Source: Pseudomonas entomophila (GTDB taxonomy: Bacteria; Pseudomonadota; Gammaproteobacteria; Pseudomonadales; Pseudomonadaceae). From it: a stretch of DNA of 64,000 bases. Positions 26,002 to 34,049 of this stretch are shown one piece after another. The stretch lies in NCBI RefSeq assembly GCF_029478665.1, contig NZ_JARPQB010000016.1, positions 1 to 64,000 on the forward strand. Direction: 5' to 3'. A program made the translations under genes and the position numbers. The notes beneath the pieces are model-generated. The model did no database searches. It had not been told where the DNA came from and saw only the letters and a list, made by a program, of their open reading frames with translations. The stretch's first letter is position 1. Each line of letters starts with the position of its first letter.

Positions 26002-28128
26002 ATGTCCAAGCTCGAATCCGCTCAAACCGACGTTTCGCTCCCTACCCCTGGTACGGCCGCTTCGTCGTTGCGTCTGTTGATACATTCACCAGACAAAGAA
26101 GTTCCTCCCCAGGACACGCAGCCGTTCAAGCTGTGCCACGGTGCCGATCACACGCTGGAGGTCCAGGCGCCGGGCGGCAGTACCTGGGTGAAGCAGAAAA
26201 CCAGCCTGCACTGGATGAGCACCGGTACTCTGCCAAGTCATTACGGTTTGAGCGCAAACCCTGAGTTTTTCCTTGGCAATACCGATGCAGAAAAGCATTA
26301 CCAGATACTGTCCGCCACAGGAGCCGAATGGCAGCTGAAGGCGCAGCATGCTAGTGAGGGCACGCAGTCCGGTGACGTGACGCTGGCCTTGGGGAGCTAC
26401 TGGCAAGCACCCAAATATGAGATCAAGGCGAGCGTGGGTGATTTTCACTACGGTTTCAAGCATATCCAGTGGAGTGGCGTTTTGCCGATCATCGAGGAGG
26501 GTGACGAGATAGTCCTGGCCGTCACGGTGGCAAGTGTCTTTGATGACAAGCGCGTGCTAGCGGGGAAAAGCGTGACTTGGGAGTTGGGCGTCGGGCGGAC
26601 GTGGACTATCCCGACTGATGAGAATGGGCGTTCAGAGTTGAGGTACACGCCCGTGGCCGAAGATTTGGGCGGCAATGAGTATGGGACGCTCACGTTCACT
26701 GCTACAGGTATGGATGACCTGCAACTGGAAAGCCGAGTGCCACAAGGTGTCCGGGCTTATCTCACTTCGCCTTGGGCAAATCAGCTGCAGGTGTTTCTCG
26801 ATAAAAAAGAAATTACGGATTTCAAAGGTCCAGGCCTTCGTCTGAGCCAATCGCAACCGCACACATTGATGCTGAAACCTCGGGAGGACAGCGATTTCCT
26901 TGGCCATCTGTTCACGTTGAAATGGCCTGAGGGCACGAAGGATCTTGGCATCACATTCACGCCCAGTGCGCCACAGGAGATGACCAAGGGAGGCATCGAG
27001 TGGGCGATTACAGGGGGCGATACCAGCGGTTTCTTTGTCTTGGAGGCGACGACACTGATGCTGGGTGGCTCGTTCCCGATGCCAGGGGCGCAGATGTCGA
27101 GCGATCTGGCTGAAGAAGCAACGTTGGAAATCGAGAACAAGTGGGTTGGCCAGCCGCCGATTTTCAATATAGGGGTGTTGAAGGAGGTGCGTATTGTGCC
27201 GAAGCAGGATAGCCCGCTGGCTCGTATGGGGCTTAAGGCTCAACTTAGCATAGAGGGGCCACTCCCGACGACGTTCGCGGTTACTCCACCTTTTTGGAGC
27301 GATGTGGTGACGGAGAGTGGTTTTACCTGGGGAGTCCTTCCTCAAACTGGATATGCAAGTAGTGTAAACAGCCTGAAGGTCGTAATGCCCGGTTTCCAGC
27401 ATGCTCTGAAGTTGGAGAGGTTTCTGAAAATGAACAGAAGCGTCAGATCGGAGACGAGGCTTGAGCGGGATGGAAAAGGATTGGGCTTGACGGTGGAGGT
27501 TTTTAAGCGAGGATCTACTGTCCAATTGACGTTGGTTCCAAAGAGCGGAAGTCCTCTGGGAACCACTACGCTAAAGGCGCATATGGTACTGATCGAGGGA
27601 TCCCTGACCAAGGATGATGTGACTGCTGAACCAGCGTTTGGGGAACCACGACCGATGACTGAAACCGGGTTGAGCTGGGCGATCAAGTCTCCGGATAAGA
27701 GCGGCTCGTTTACCGTGGTGTTCGAAGTGGAAGGGTTCGAAGAGTCATGGGTATTGCCAGTGATTGTGTTGTCAGAAAAATTGAGTGATGAAATACAAGT
27801 GCTGGTCAAAGAGCAAGAAGTGACCGAATTTGAGATCCAAGATGATCGCCAGGTTTGGGTAAGGATACTGCCGAGAGCAGGGAGCCCCATCGCAAATACA
27901 GTTTTCGCTTCGCTGACGTTCGTGCCCGACAGCTTGAGTAAAGACAAGGTGAAGGCTAATCCGGCGTATGATCATAGGATGCGTATAGATGAGGGAACCG
28001 CTGGCTTATATTGGGTGTTGAGTGGCCAAGGAACCAGCGGTACGTTCGGTTTGAAGGTCAATGTGGATAGTTACGAGGAGAACGTGGATCTGTATGGGGA
28101 GGTCAAGATCAGCAAGCCCGTAAAATGA
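26002..28128 (+). CDS. 708-residue protein with four C-terminal Ig-like repeats
   Basis: No signal peptide or membrane segment. The C-terminal two thirds contain four ~105-residue repeats (about residues 255-355, 370-475, 490-592, 598-697) with the shared pattern VxLxPKxGSPL ... LKAxL ... PAF ... MTExGLSWAI ... SGSFxL, probably beta-sandwich (Ig-like) units. Around residues 160-250 another Ig/bacterial-Big-like unit is suggested by ENGRSELRYTPVAEDLGGNEYGTLTFTATG. No enzymatic motif is recognised. GC content is lower than in the neighbours and it stands alone between intergenic gaps, suggesting acquired DNA. It might be a scaffold, an adhesin-type protein exported by another route, or a toxin-associated protein; function is unassigned. 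Confidence 0.7.
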   Translation: MSKLESAQTDVSLPTPGTAASSLRLLIHSPDKEVPPQDTQPFKLCHGADHTLEVQAPGGSTWVKQKTSLHWMSTGTLPSHYGLSANPEFFLGNTDAEKHYQILSATGAEWQLKAQHASEGTQSGDVTLALGSYWQAPKYEIKASVGDFHYGFKHIQWSGVLPIIEEGDEIVLAVTVASVFDDKRVLAGKSVTWELGVGRTWTIPTDENGRSELRYTPVAEDLGGNEYGTLTFTATGMDDLQLESRVPQGVRAYLTSPWANQLQVFLDKKEITDFKGPGLRLSQSQPHTLMLKPREDSDFLGHLFTLKWPEGTKDLGITFTPSAPQEMTKGGIEWAITGGDTSGFFVLEATTLMLGGSFPMPGAQMSSDLAEEATLEIENKWVGQPPIFNIGVLKEVRIVPKQDSPLARMGLKAQLSIEGPLPTTFAVTPPFWSDVVTESGFTWGVLPQTGYASSVNSLKVVMPGFQHALKLERFLKMNRSVRSETRLERDGKGLGLTVEVFKRGSTVQLTLVPKSGSPLGTTTLKAHMVLIEGSLTKDDVTAEPAFGEPRPMTETGLSWAIKSPDKSGSFTVVFEVEGFEESWVLPVIVLSEKLSDEIQVLVKEQEVTEFEIQDDRQVWVRILPRAGSPIANTVFASLTFVPDSLSKDKVKANPAYDHRMRIDEGTAGLYWVLSGQGTSGTFGLKVNVDSYEENVDLYGEVKISKPVK

Positions 28129-28477
28129 TACTGGGTACACGAGAGTGCCTAGGGTTTGCAGGAAACGTCGTCGCGCGGCGATCAGGCAAGGTGAAAACAG
28201 GCGAGGAACGGTCGGAGTCGCGCTCGACTTTGCTGGTTGCAAATGAGCATTCCGAGCCTGTTTTCAACGCAGCATGATCGTCGCGCAGACACTTTTCCTA
28301 CCAAGCCTAATGATCTGAAAGTACGCTGAAATATTGATACTGATAGGTTGGAAGTTTTAATTTCTACCTCTCTCCAATCCTGATAGGGGCGGCGCTGGAC
28401 GTTCTGTTGAAGGGGGAGTCGATCCTCAGGTCGCATTCGTCGGAAAAAGTTGGCCTCTCTAAGTGGTTGCACAGAAC
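28129..28477. other. Intergenic region, nothing recognised
   Basis: 349 bases between the convergent Ig-like protein gene and the PP2C gene. No hairpin with a T-tract, dispersed repeat or small gene was found. Confidence 0.4.
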
Positions 28478-29293
28478 TCAGCCCACCCGCAACCAGATCG
28501 CCGAGGCGTCATCGCTCATCTTGAAGCGCGGATGGCGCAGGCAGCCGGCATCTTCCTGCTCGATCTCCCGCAGCGTGCGCGCCAGATCGACCAGACCATG
28601 GGCCAGCAGGCGCTCGACGAACGCAGTCGGCGTATAGGCCTGGTAGGTGTCGAACAGCGCGGCGAAGCCATCGCTCATCAGCACGATGTCGTCGCCCCGC
28701 GCCACCGGAGCACGGCTGTAGCAGGTGCCTGCCCGGGACAACTCGGCATCGACGCCGAGCACGGCCCGGGGCCGTTCGCGGGCCTGGCGGCGGTCGGCCA
28801 GCACCGCGGGCGTGCGCACATTGTGGGCACCGGTGCCGGGGCCCAGGGCGGCCGCTTCGCCGCGTTCCGCCTCGCGATCGGGCTCTGGCGTGAGGAAGGC
28901 GACGCCCCGCGCGCTGCGGTGCAGAACCACGCAGTCGGCCAGGTGCGCGCAGACCAGTTCGTCGTCTTCCAGCGCCACGGCGGCGAACGCGGCGCGTGGC
29001 AGCTCCCAGTGAGCCACGGGTTCGCGTTGGCGATCCTGCTGGTAATCGCCGGCCAAGGTCTCGAACACCGTTTCGCACAGCGCCTGCAATGGGCCCGAGG
29101 CCACGCTGAAGGCACGCTGCGCCGCACCCGCCAGCCAGGCCGCGCCGCCCCGTTCGCCCAGTAAACCGGGCGCGCCAAGATCGGTGGCGCCGTCGATCAC
29201 CCAGGCATGGCGGTCGGCGCAGCCGATACGATCATCATTGGGTACATCCGGCTTGCCGGCCAGGCTGAGGGTCTGGATCAGGTCGAAATGCAT
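28478..29293 (-). CDS. PP2C-family protein phosphatase
   Basis: 271 residues from ATG 29293, which has GGAG six bases upstream. PP2C metal-binding motifs are visible: PNDDRIG near the N-terminus, AWVIDGATDLG, DDIVLMSDGFAALFD and, near the end, MSDDASAIWLRV. It should dephosphorylate Ser/Thr (or other) phosphoesters with Mg/Mn ions. It has no signal peptide. No cognate kinase is encoded nearby, so the target is unknown. A housekeeping or stress role is as likely as a T6SS-like regulatory one. Confidence 0.85.
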   Translation of the reverse strand: MHFDLIQTLSLAGKPDVPNDDRIGCADRHAWVIDGATDLGAPGLLGERGGAAWLAGAAQRAFSVASGPLQALCETVFETLAGDYQQDRQREPVAHWELPRAAFAAVALEDDELVCAHLADCVVLHRSARGVAFLTPEPDREAERGEAAALGPGTGAHNVRTPAVLADRRQARERPRAVLGVDAELSRAGTCYSRAPVARGDDIVLMSDGFAALFDTYQAYTPTAFVERLLAHGLVDLARTLREIEQEDAGCLRHPRFKMSDDASAIWLRVG

Positions 29294-29414
29294 GGGGATC
29301 TCCGTGTCGTTGGCAGGGACGCGCCGGCCCCCGACCTTGAACCTTGTGCTGGCGCGCGTCAAATTCGGGGCATATCTGAGAGTCATCTGCATTGACGGAC
29401 GACAGGGTCGGTAC

Positions 29415-29906
29415 TCAGTCGAGGGTCTTGGCCATCTCAGCCGTGGCCGCCCAGCCGAGCCCCGCATAGACCGGCCTGCCGGCCTCGGTCGCATGCAGCA
29501 CGGCAAAGCACAGGCCACGTTGTTCGAACTCGGCCTCGGCCAGGCGCATCAGCCCGCCGGCCAGGCCACGGCGACGGTGGCTGGGTTCGACATAGACATT
29601 GAGCACGTAGCCGCGCAGGGCCTGGGTAGGGTGGTTCGGGTGCGGCGGCCATTCGATGTCCATAAGCCCGATGGCCGCCACCGGATGATCCTGGTCCAGC
29701 AGCACGAAGCCGTAGTAGCGGCCGTCCTCCAGGCGTGGCAGCAGCCAGGGGGCGAAGTGTTCGGTCATCAGGCGCAGGCGCTCCGGCACGCCACCGGCCT
29801 CGAGGAACATGGCCTCGCGATGGGCGCAGATCATGGCATGGTCTTCGGGGCGCACGCGGCGCACGGTCAGGCCTGGAAAATCGATGTGGGCGGGGAGGTC
29901 GTGCAT
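29415..29906 (-). CDS. GNAT-family N-acetyltransferase
   Basis: 163 residues from ATG 29906; the frame stays open further upstream but the region there is not conserved-looking. Motif A for acetyl-CoA binding is VLNVYVEPSHRRRGLAGGLM, followed by LHATEAGRPVYAGLGW. An N-terminal TVRRVRPEDHAMICAHREAMF fits the first GNAT strand-helix. It transfers an acetyl group to an unknown amine, which could be a small molecule, antibiotic or protein. Confidence 0.85.
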   Translation of the reverse strand: MHDLPAHIDFPGLTVRRVRPEDHAMICAHREAMFLEAGGVPERLRLMTEHFAPWLLPRLEDGRYYGFVLLDQDHPVAAIGLMDIEWPPHPNHPTQALRGYVLNVYVEPSHRRRGLAGGLMRLAEAEFEQRGLCFAVLHATEAGRPVYAGLGWAATAEMAKTLD

Positions 29907-30326
29907 GTCGGCTACCGGGGCGGAGTGTTCGATGCTAGGGGTTGCAGCCCGGGGGCGGCAGATACAGATGCGCGCTGAATCCGGCATACAGTGCGCTTGC
30001 CGCGATCGTCGAACGCGGCGATGATCGGCGCCAACACCACGCCGATCGACGAGGCCTGCATGTGCATTGTCCTGCTTCTCCCTTTCAGGGGCTCTGGACG
30101 CAGGGGGCGTGACCGCATCATGGCCGCCAGATGCCCGCCGCAACCCTTGCCGCGCTTGCGAGATCGAGCGCCGCGCCGGGGCGCTCGATCTGAAACGCTA
30201 ACGTCGAACACCTTGAGAGGTTTGGTCCTGGCTGCCTGCGCCGGCCAAGGCTGACCCGCGCAAGAACGATCAAACCGGCCTCACGGGCACTTGCTAAGGT
30301 GGCCGTGCTGACTGAGGAGCAATGGA
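29907..30326. other. Intergenic region with a short palindrome
   Basis: 420 bases between divergent genes. It contains a perfect 11-bp inverted repeat (AGATCGAGCGC at 30161-30171, GCGCTCGATCT at 30181-30191) that resembles the outer end of the composite repeats. A GAGGAG ribosome binding site lies at the right end. No gene is supported. Confidence 0.45.
30161..30191. repeat. Minimal palindrome related to the composite repeat ends
   Basis: 11-bp perfect arms around a nine-base loop; the arm sequence is the GAGATCGAGCGC end found at the outer edge of the larger elements at 4411 and 58924. Confidence 0.55.
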
Positions 30327-31160
30327 ATGCGCAGCATCGAACACATCCTGTGGTACATCGAATCGGCCCTGGATACTGACCTGGACCTGTCAGGTGTCGC
30401 CAGGCATTTCGGCTTGTCGCCGTTCGCCCTGGCGCGCCAGTTCGTCGCCGCCACCGGCTGGCCTGTAATGCGTTATGTTCGGGCCCGGCGGTTGAGCCGG
30501 GCGGCCCAGGCTCTGCGCGAAGGCCACCCGGACATCCTGGACGTCGCCCTGGCGGCCGGCTACAGCTCCCACGAAGCATTCACGCGGGCCTTCTGCGACC
30601 TGTTCGGCGTTGCGCCGAGCCAGGTGCGTGGGCAGGCCCATGATCCGATCAAGCTGGTGGAGCCCCTGCGCATGAAAGCACTGAACGTTGTCCCCCTGTC
30701 TGAACCCCGTTTCGAACACCGCCCCGAATTCATCGTCGCCGGCCTGGGCGAACGCTTCACCTTCGAGCGCAACGAGGGCATCGTGGGGCTGTGGCAGGCC
30801 TTCGATCCCTACGTGGGCCGGGTGCCTGGCCAGGTGGGCGATTTCACCTACGGGCTGTGCTGCAACCCGGGGGAGGATGGCAGTTTCGAGTACATCGCCG
30901 GGGTCGAGGTGGCCCGTACCGCCGAGCTGGCGGCGAACTTTCGCTTCTTCCGGCTAGCGGCGCGGGATTATGCGGTGTTCCGCCACCTGGGCCACGTGTC
31001 GATGATCCACCAGACGGTTTTCACCGTGTTCAACCAGTGGCTGCCGGCCTCCGGCTACCAGGCCGCCGACGCGCCGGAGTTCGAGCTGTACAGCCCGGAC
31101 TTCGATCCAATGCGCGGCGTCGGCTACGTCGACCTGTGGATCCCCCTGGCCGGCCGCTGA
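30327..31160 (+). CDS. AraC-family regulator with GyrI-like effector domain
   Basis: 277 residues, start fixed by GAGGAG seven bases upstream. An N-terminal AraC DNA-binding domain has two helix-turn-helix motifs (LDLSGVARHFGLSPFALARQF and ILDVALAAGYSSHEAFTRAF); residues ~120-277 form a GyrI/Rob-type effector domain (FIVAGLGERFTFE ... FEYIAGVEV ... YAVFRHLGHVSMIHQTV ... WIPL). This is the order of SoxS-Rob-like and BmrR-related sensors of hydrophobic compounds. A VOC protein gene follows in the same direction after 73 bases and may be its target. Confidence 0.9.
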   Translation: MRSIEHILWYIESALDTDLDLSGVARHFGLSPFALARQFVAATGWPVMRYVRARRLSRAAQALREGHPDILDVALAAGYSSHEAFTRAFCDLFGVAPSQVRGQAHDPIKLVEPLRMKALNVVPLSEPRFEHRPEFIVAGLGERFTFERNEGIVGLWQAFDPYVGRVPGQVGDFTYGLCCNPGEDGSFEYIAGVEVARTAELAANFRFFRLAARDYAVFRHLGHVSMIHQTVFTVFNQWLPASGYQAADAPEFELYSPDFDPMRGVGYVDLWIPLAGR

Positions 31161-31233
31161 TCGCACGAGGCAATTCGCTCGGGGCAGGGGGCTAGACTCG
31201 ACGGGACATGGCAAGGGCACAGGAGCCTCCGAC

Positions 31234-31713
31234 ATGACCCCGAAGAACAGCATCTGCCTCTGGTTCGACGGCGACGCCGAAGCGGCGGCGAACTTCTATG
31301 CGCGCACCTTCCCCGACAGCAGGGTGACCGCGGTGCACCAGGCACCCGGCGACTACCCGTCCGGCAAGCAGGGCGATGTGATCACGGTCGAGTTCACCGT
31401 GATGGGCATCCCCTGCATCGGCCTCAATGGCGGGGCGATGTTCAAGCACAGCGAGGCGTTCTCGTTCCAGGTGGCGACCGACGATCAGGAGGAAACCGAC
31501 CGTTACTGGAACGCCATCATCGACAACGGCGGTGAGGCCAGCGTCTGCGGTTGGTGCAAGGACAAGTGGGGGCTGTCGTGGCAGATTTCGCCGCGCGTGC
31601 TCACCCAGGCGGTGGCTGGTGCTGACCGGGCTGCGGCCAAGCGGGCGTTCGAGGCGATGATGACGATGGGCAAGATCGATATCGCGACGATCGAGCAGGC
31701 GCTCAAAGGTTGA
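31234..31713 (+). CDS. VOC-superfamily (PhnB/3-demethylubiquinone methyltransferase-like) protein
   Basis: 159 residues. The pattern SICLWFDGDAEAAANFYARTFPDSRV, then VEFTVMGIPCIGLNGGAMFKHSEAFSFQV and the C-terminal CGWCKDKWGLSWQISP is that of PF06983 proteins, named after 3-demethylubiquinone-9 3-methyltransferase but of largely unknown chemistry. They have a glyoxalase/bleomycin-resistance fold. GGAG-like bases precede the ATG. It probably shares regulation with the upstream AraC/GyrI gene. Confidence 0.85.
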   Translation: MTPKNSICLWFDGDAEAAANFYARTFPDSRVTAVHQAPGDYPSGKQGDVITVEFTVMGIPCIGLNGGAMFKHSEAFSFQVATDDQEETDRYWNAIIDNGGEASVCGWCKDKWGLSWQISPRVLTQAVAGADRAAAKRAFEAMMTMGKIDIATIEQALKG

Positions 31714-31744
31714 GAGCCAGGCGAGAGGGGCGCATCTCTGCGAC

Positions 31745-31778
31745 GGCCTGTTCGCCGGCAAGGCCGGCTCCTACAGGT
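31745..31778. repeat. Single arm of the GTAGGAGCCGGC repeat
   Basis: Contains TTCGCCGGCAAGGCCGGCTC and ends CTACAGG, equal to one half of the units at 14550-14872. It lies between convergent genes. Confidence 0.65.
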
Positions 31779-31813
31779 GTGGCGCTGAACCTGAGGTGAT
31801 CATCGCGTCTGCT

Positions 31814-32659
31814 TCACTTTGGCCCCATGGGATGGGCGGCGATACGCTTGCCGGCCTGCAAGCCAACTTCCATTGCCTGGCCATCGCGTTGCTTACCCTG
31901 GCGCGCCTGGCCGACCAGTTCGGGAATCAGTGGCCCTTCGGGCAGGTTCCGCCAGAACCGACCGGGCAAATGCTGGCGCAGGGCGTCCGGGTTGAGCCGG
32001 GCGGGGTTGAAGGTGTGGCGGTAGTAGGTAAGCCAGAGCTCGGCGCCCGGATCCTCCGCGCTGCGCGCCCACTGGCGCCATTCATCCGGGCAGTGGCGGC
32101 GGTGGTCCAGGTTTTCTCCGTCGAAGCGGATGCCGTCGCGCGGTGTCGCGATCAGCCAGCGCTGGCGCCCCAGGCGCTCGGCGAAATGGCCGCTGGCACT
32201 GTCGAGGATGTCGTGGGCGGGTTCGTGATAGGCAACCAGGTCCAGTTGCAGGTGTTCGGCCAATGCGCCAGGCAGTGGCACGAAGCGCACGAAGGCGTGC
32301 AGGTGATGGGCCTCGCGACCCACCTGCTTGATACGCCGTTGCAGTTCACTGCCCAGGCGGTCACCGGCGAGCATGGCGGTGCGGTCGCCATGGGCGACAC
32401 GCCAGAGCACTTCATAGAGCAGGTTCCAGCGTTGTTCGCCGCGATAGCGCCCGGCCTGCTCCAGCTGGGCCAGCAAAGCCGCCGGCACGCGGGCGCGAAA
32501 CGGGCCAGGGCCTTCGGGCGGTGGCGCCGCCACCGCGAGCAGATCATCCATCGGGCCTTGACCCCAGGTGACCTCGGCCGGGTCGATGCCATGGCCGAGC
32601 AGCCGCCGGGCCTGGTCGCGCCAGGTGGCGAAGTCATCATCGCAGTCGAGCGCGATCAT
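31814..32659 (-). CDS. TIGR03915-family putative DNA repair protein
   Basis: 281 residues; the ATG at 32659 overlaps the stop of the upstream radical-SAM gene (ATGA), which fixes the start. Recognised features are the N-terminal FATWRDQARRLLGHGIDPAEVTW, the middle VGREAHHLHAFVRFVPLP and the C-terminal LWLTYYRHTFNPARLNPDALRQHLPGRFWRNLPEG (DUF4130-type). In many bacteria this protein pairs with the TIGR03916 radical-SAM protein, sometimes fused to a uracil-DNA-glycosylase-like (UdgX) domain, which is absent here. The exact repair reaction is unknown. Expression should be SOS-controlled through the LexA box upstream of the first gene. Confidence 0.85.
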   Translation of the reverse strand: MIALDCDDDFATWRDQARRLLGHGIDPAEVTWGQGPMDDLLAVAAPPPEGPGPFRARVPAALLAQLEQAGRYRGEQRWNLLYEVLWRVAHGDRTAMLAGDRLGSELQRRIKQVGREAHHLHAFVRFVPLPGALAEHLQLDLVAYHEPAHDILDSASGHFAERLGRQRWLIATPRDGIRFDGENLDHRRHCPDEWRQWARSAEDPGAELWLTYYRHTFNPARLNPDALRQHLPGRFWRNLPEGPLIPELVGQARQGKQRDGQAMEVGLQAGKRIAAHPMGPK

Positions 32660-33876
32660 CCCCACAAGCCCATCTGCACCGGCGCCTGGGGCTCGCGCAG
32701 GCGGGCGCGCAGCAGGCCGCTGCGCAGTTCGGCCTGGGCCGGGCGGTAATCGCTGGTGACGATGAACGGGCGGGCTTTTTCCAGCACGCAGCGCAGCTGG
32801 ATCAGGTCGTCGTAGCGCACCCGCCGTTCACGGCGCAGGGCCACCAACCGCTGCACGCTGCGCAGGCCGATGCCGGGGATACGCGCCAGCAGCGCCGGTT
32901 CGGCGCGGTTCACGTCGAGTGGGAACATGTCGCGATTGGCCAGCGCCCAGGCCAGCTTGGGGTCGATATCCAGCGCCAGGTTACCGGCCTCGCCGAGTAG
33001 CTCACCGGCCTTGTAGCCATAGCCGCGCAAAAGAAAGTCAGCCTGGTACAAGCGGTGCTCGCGCAGCAGCGGCGGGGCGGCCAGGGGGACGCTGCCGGGG
33101 CTGTCGGGGATGGGGCTGAAGGCCGAGTAGTAGACACGCTTGAGCCCGTACCCCTGGTACAGCGACTCGGCATTGCGCAGCAGGGTGCTGTCGTCGGTGG
33201 CGTCGGCACCGACGATCACCTGGGTGCTCTGCCCGGCGGGGGTGAAGCGGGGCGCCCGGGGCTCGCCGGCCACTGCCTGTTGCCCCTGGTGAATCACCCC
33301 CATGGCCTGGCGGATGGTGCTGGCCTGTTTCTCCGGGGCCAGGCGCTTGAGGCTGGCGTCGGTGGGCAATTCGATGTTGACGCTCAGGCGGTCGGCCAGG
33401 CGCCCGGCTTCCTCGATCAGCAGCGGGTCGGCGTCGGGAATGGTCTTGAGGTGGATGTAGCCGCGAAAGCCGTGTTCCTCGCGTAGCAGGCGCGCGACCC
33501 TGATCAGCTGCTCCATGGTGTAGTCGGCCGAGCGGATGATGCCGGAGCTCAGGAACAGGCCACTGATGCAGTTGCGCCGGTAGAAGTCGAGGGTCAGGCG
33601 CACCACTTCCTCGGGGGTGAAGCGCGCCCGTGGCACGTTGCTGGAACGGCGGTTGACGCAGTACTGGCAATCGTAGAGGCAGAAGTTGGTGAGCAACACC
33701 TTGAGCAGGGATACGCAGCGGCCATCCGGGGTGAAACTGTGGCAGATCCCCATGCCGTCGGTGGCGCCAAGCCCGTCACGGCCACGCGAGCTGCGCTTGG
33801 GCGCGCCACTGCTGGCGCAGGAGGCATCGTACTTGGCGGCGTCGGCGAGGATGCCGAGCTTGGCGATCAGTTGCAT
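32656..33876 (-). CDS. TIGR03916-family radical-SAM DNA modification/repair protein
   Basis: 406 residues. The radical-SAM cluster motif is CLYDCQYC (about residues 66-73), followed by LFLSSGIIRSADYTMEQL, GYIHLKTIPDADP and SVNIELPTDASL. A C-terminal helix-hairpin-helix (LLARIPGIGLRSVQRLVALRRERRV) suggests DNA contact. First gene of a two-gene operon with the TIGR03915 gene. A LexA box lies 17-32 bases before the ATG, so it should be induced by DNA damage. The substrate lesion is not established. Confidence 0.9.
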   Translation of the reverse strand: MQLIAKLGILADAAKYDASCASSGAPKRSSRGRDGLGATDGMGICHSFTPDGRCVSLLKVLLTNFCLYDCQYCVNRRSSNVPRARFTPEEVVRLTLDFYRRNCISGLFLSSGIIRSADYTMEQLIRVARLLREEHGFRGYIHLKTIPDADPLLIEEAGRLADRLSVNIELPTDASLKRLAPEKQASTIRQAMGVIHQGQQAVAGEPRAPRFTPAGQSTQVIVGADATDDSTLLRNAESLYQGYGLKRVYYSAFSPIPDSPGSVPLAAPPLLREHRLYQADFLLRGYGYKAGELLGEAGNLALDIDPKLAWALANRDMFPLDVNRAEPALLARIPGIGLRSVQRLVALRRERRVRYDDLIQLRCVLEKARPFIVTSDYRPAQAELRSGLLRARLREPQAPVQMGLWG

Positions 33877-33892
33877 GGGGATTCTCGAAATA

Positions 33893-33908
33893 CTGATTAT
33901 TCATACAG
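33893..33908 (-). promoter_or_regulatory. LexA (SOS) box
   Basis: CTGATTATTCATACAG is an exact CTG-N10-CAG, within the longer palindromic TACTGATTATTCATACAGTA, and sits just upstream of the radical-SAM gene start. The AT-rich centre fits the CTGTATATATATACAG consensus of gammaproteobacterial LexA. Confidence 0.85.
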
Positions 33909-34049
33909 TATTTCGGGAAATGGCTGATTGCAAGTGCCAGCACGATCATGCCTGAGCAAATCAGTCGACTAAGCTTGACCCAGGCTCAACGCCGCAGGCC
34001 CTGTGCCTGTGGGTTGCCGGTGCAGGCAAAGGCGAACACGGGAGCGCAC

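Noticed and set aside
28129..28477. Small RNA gene in the gap between the Ig-like and PP2C genes
   Set aside because: No promoter-terminator pair or stable hairpin with a T-tract could be recognised by eye.
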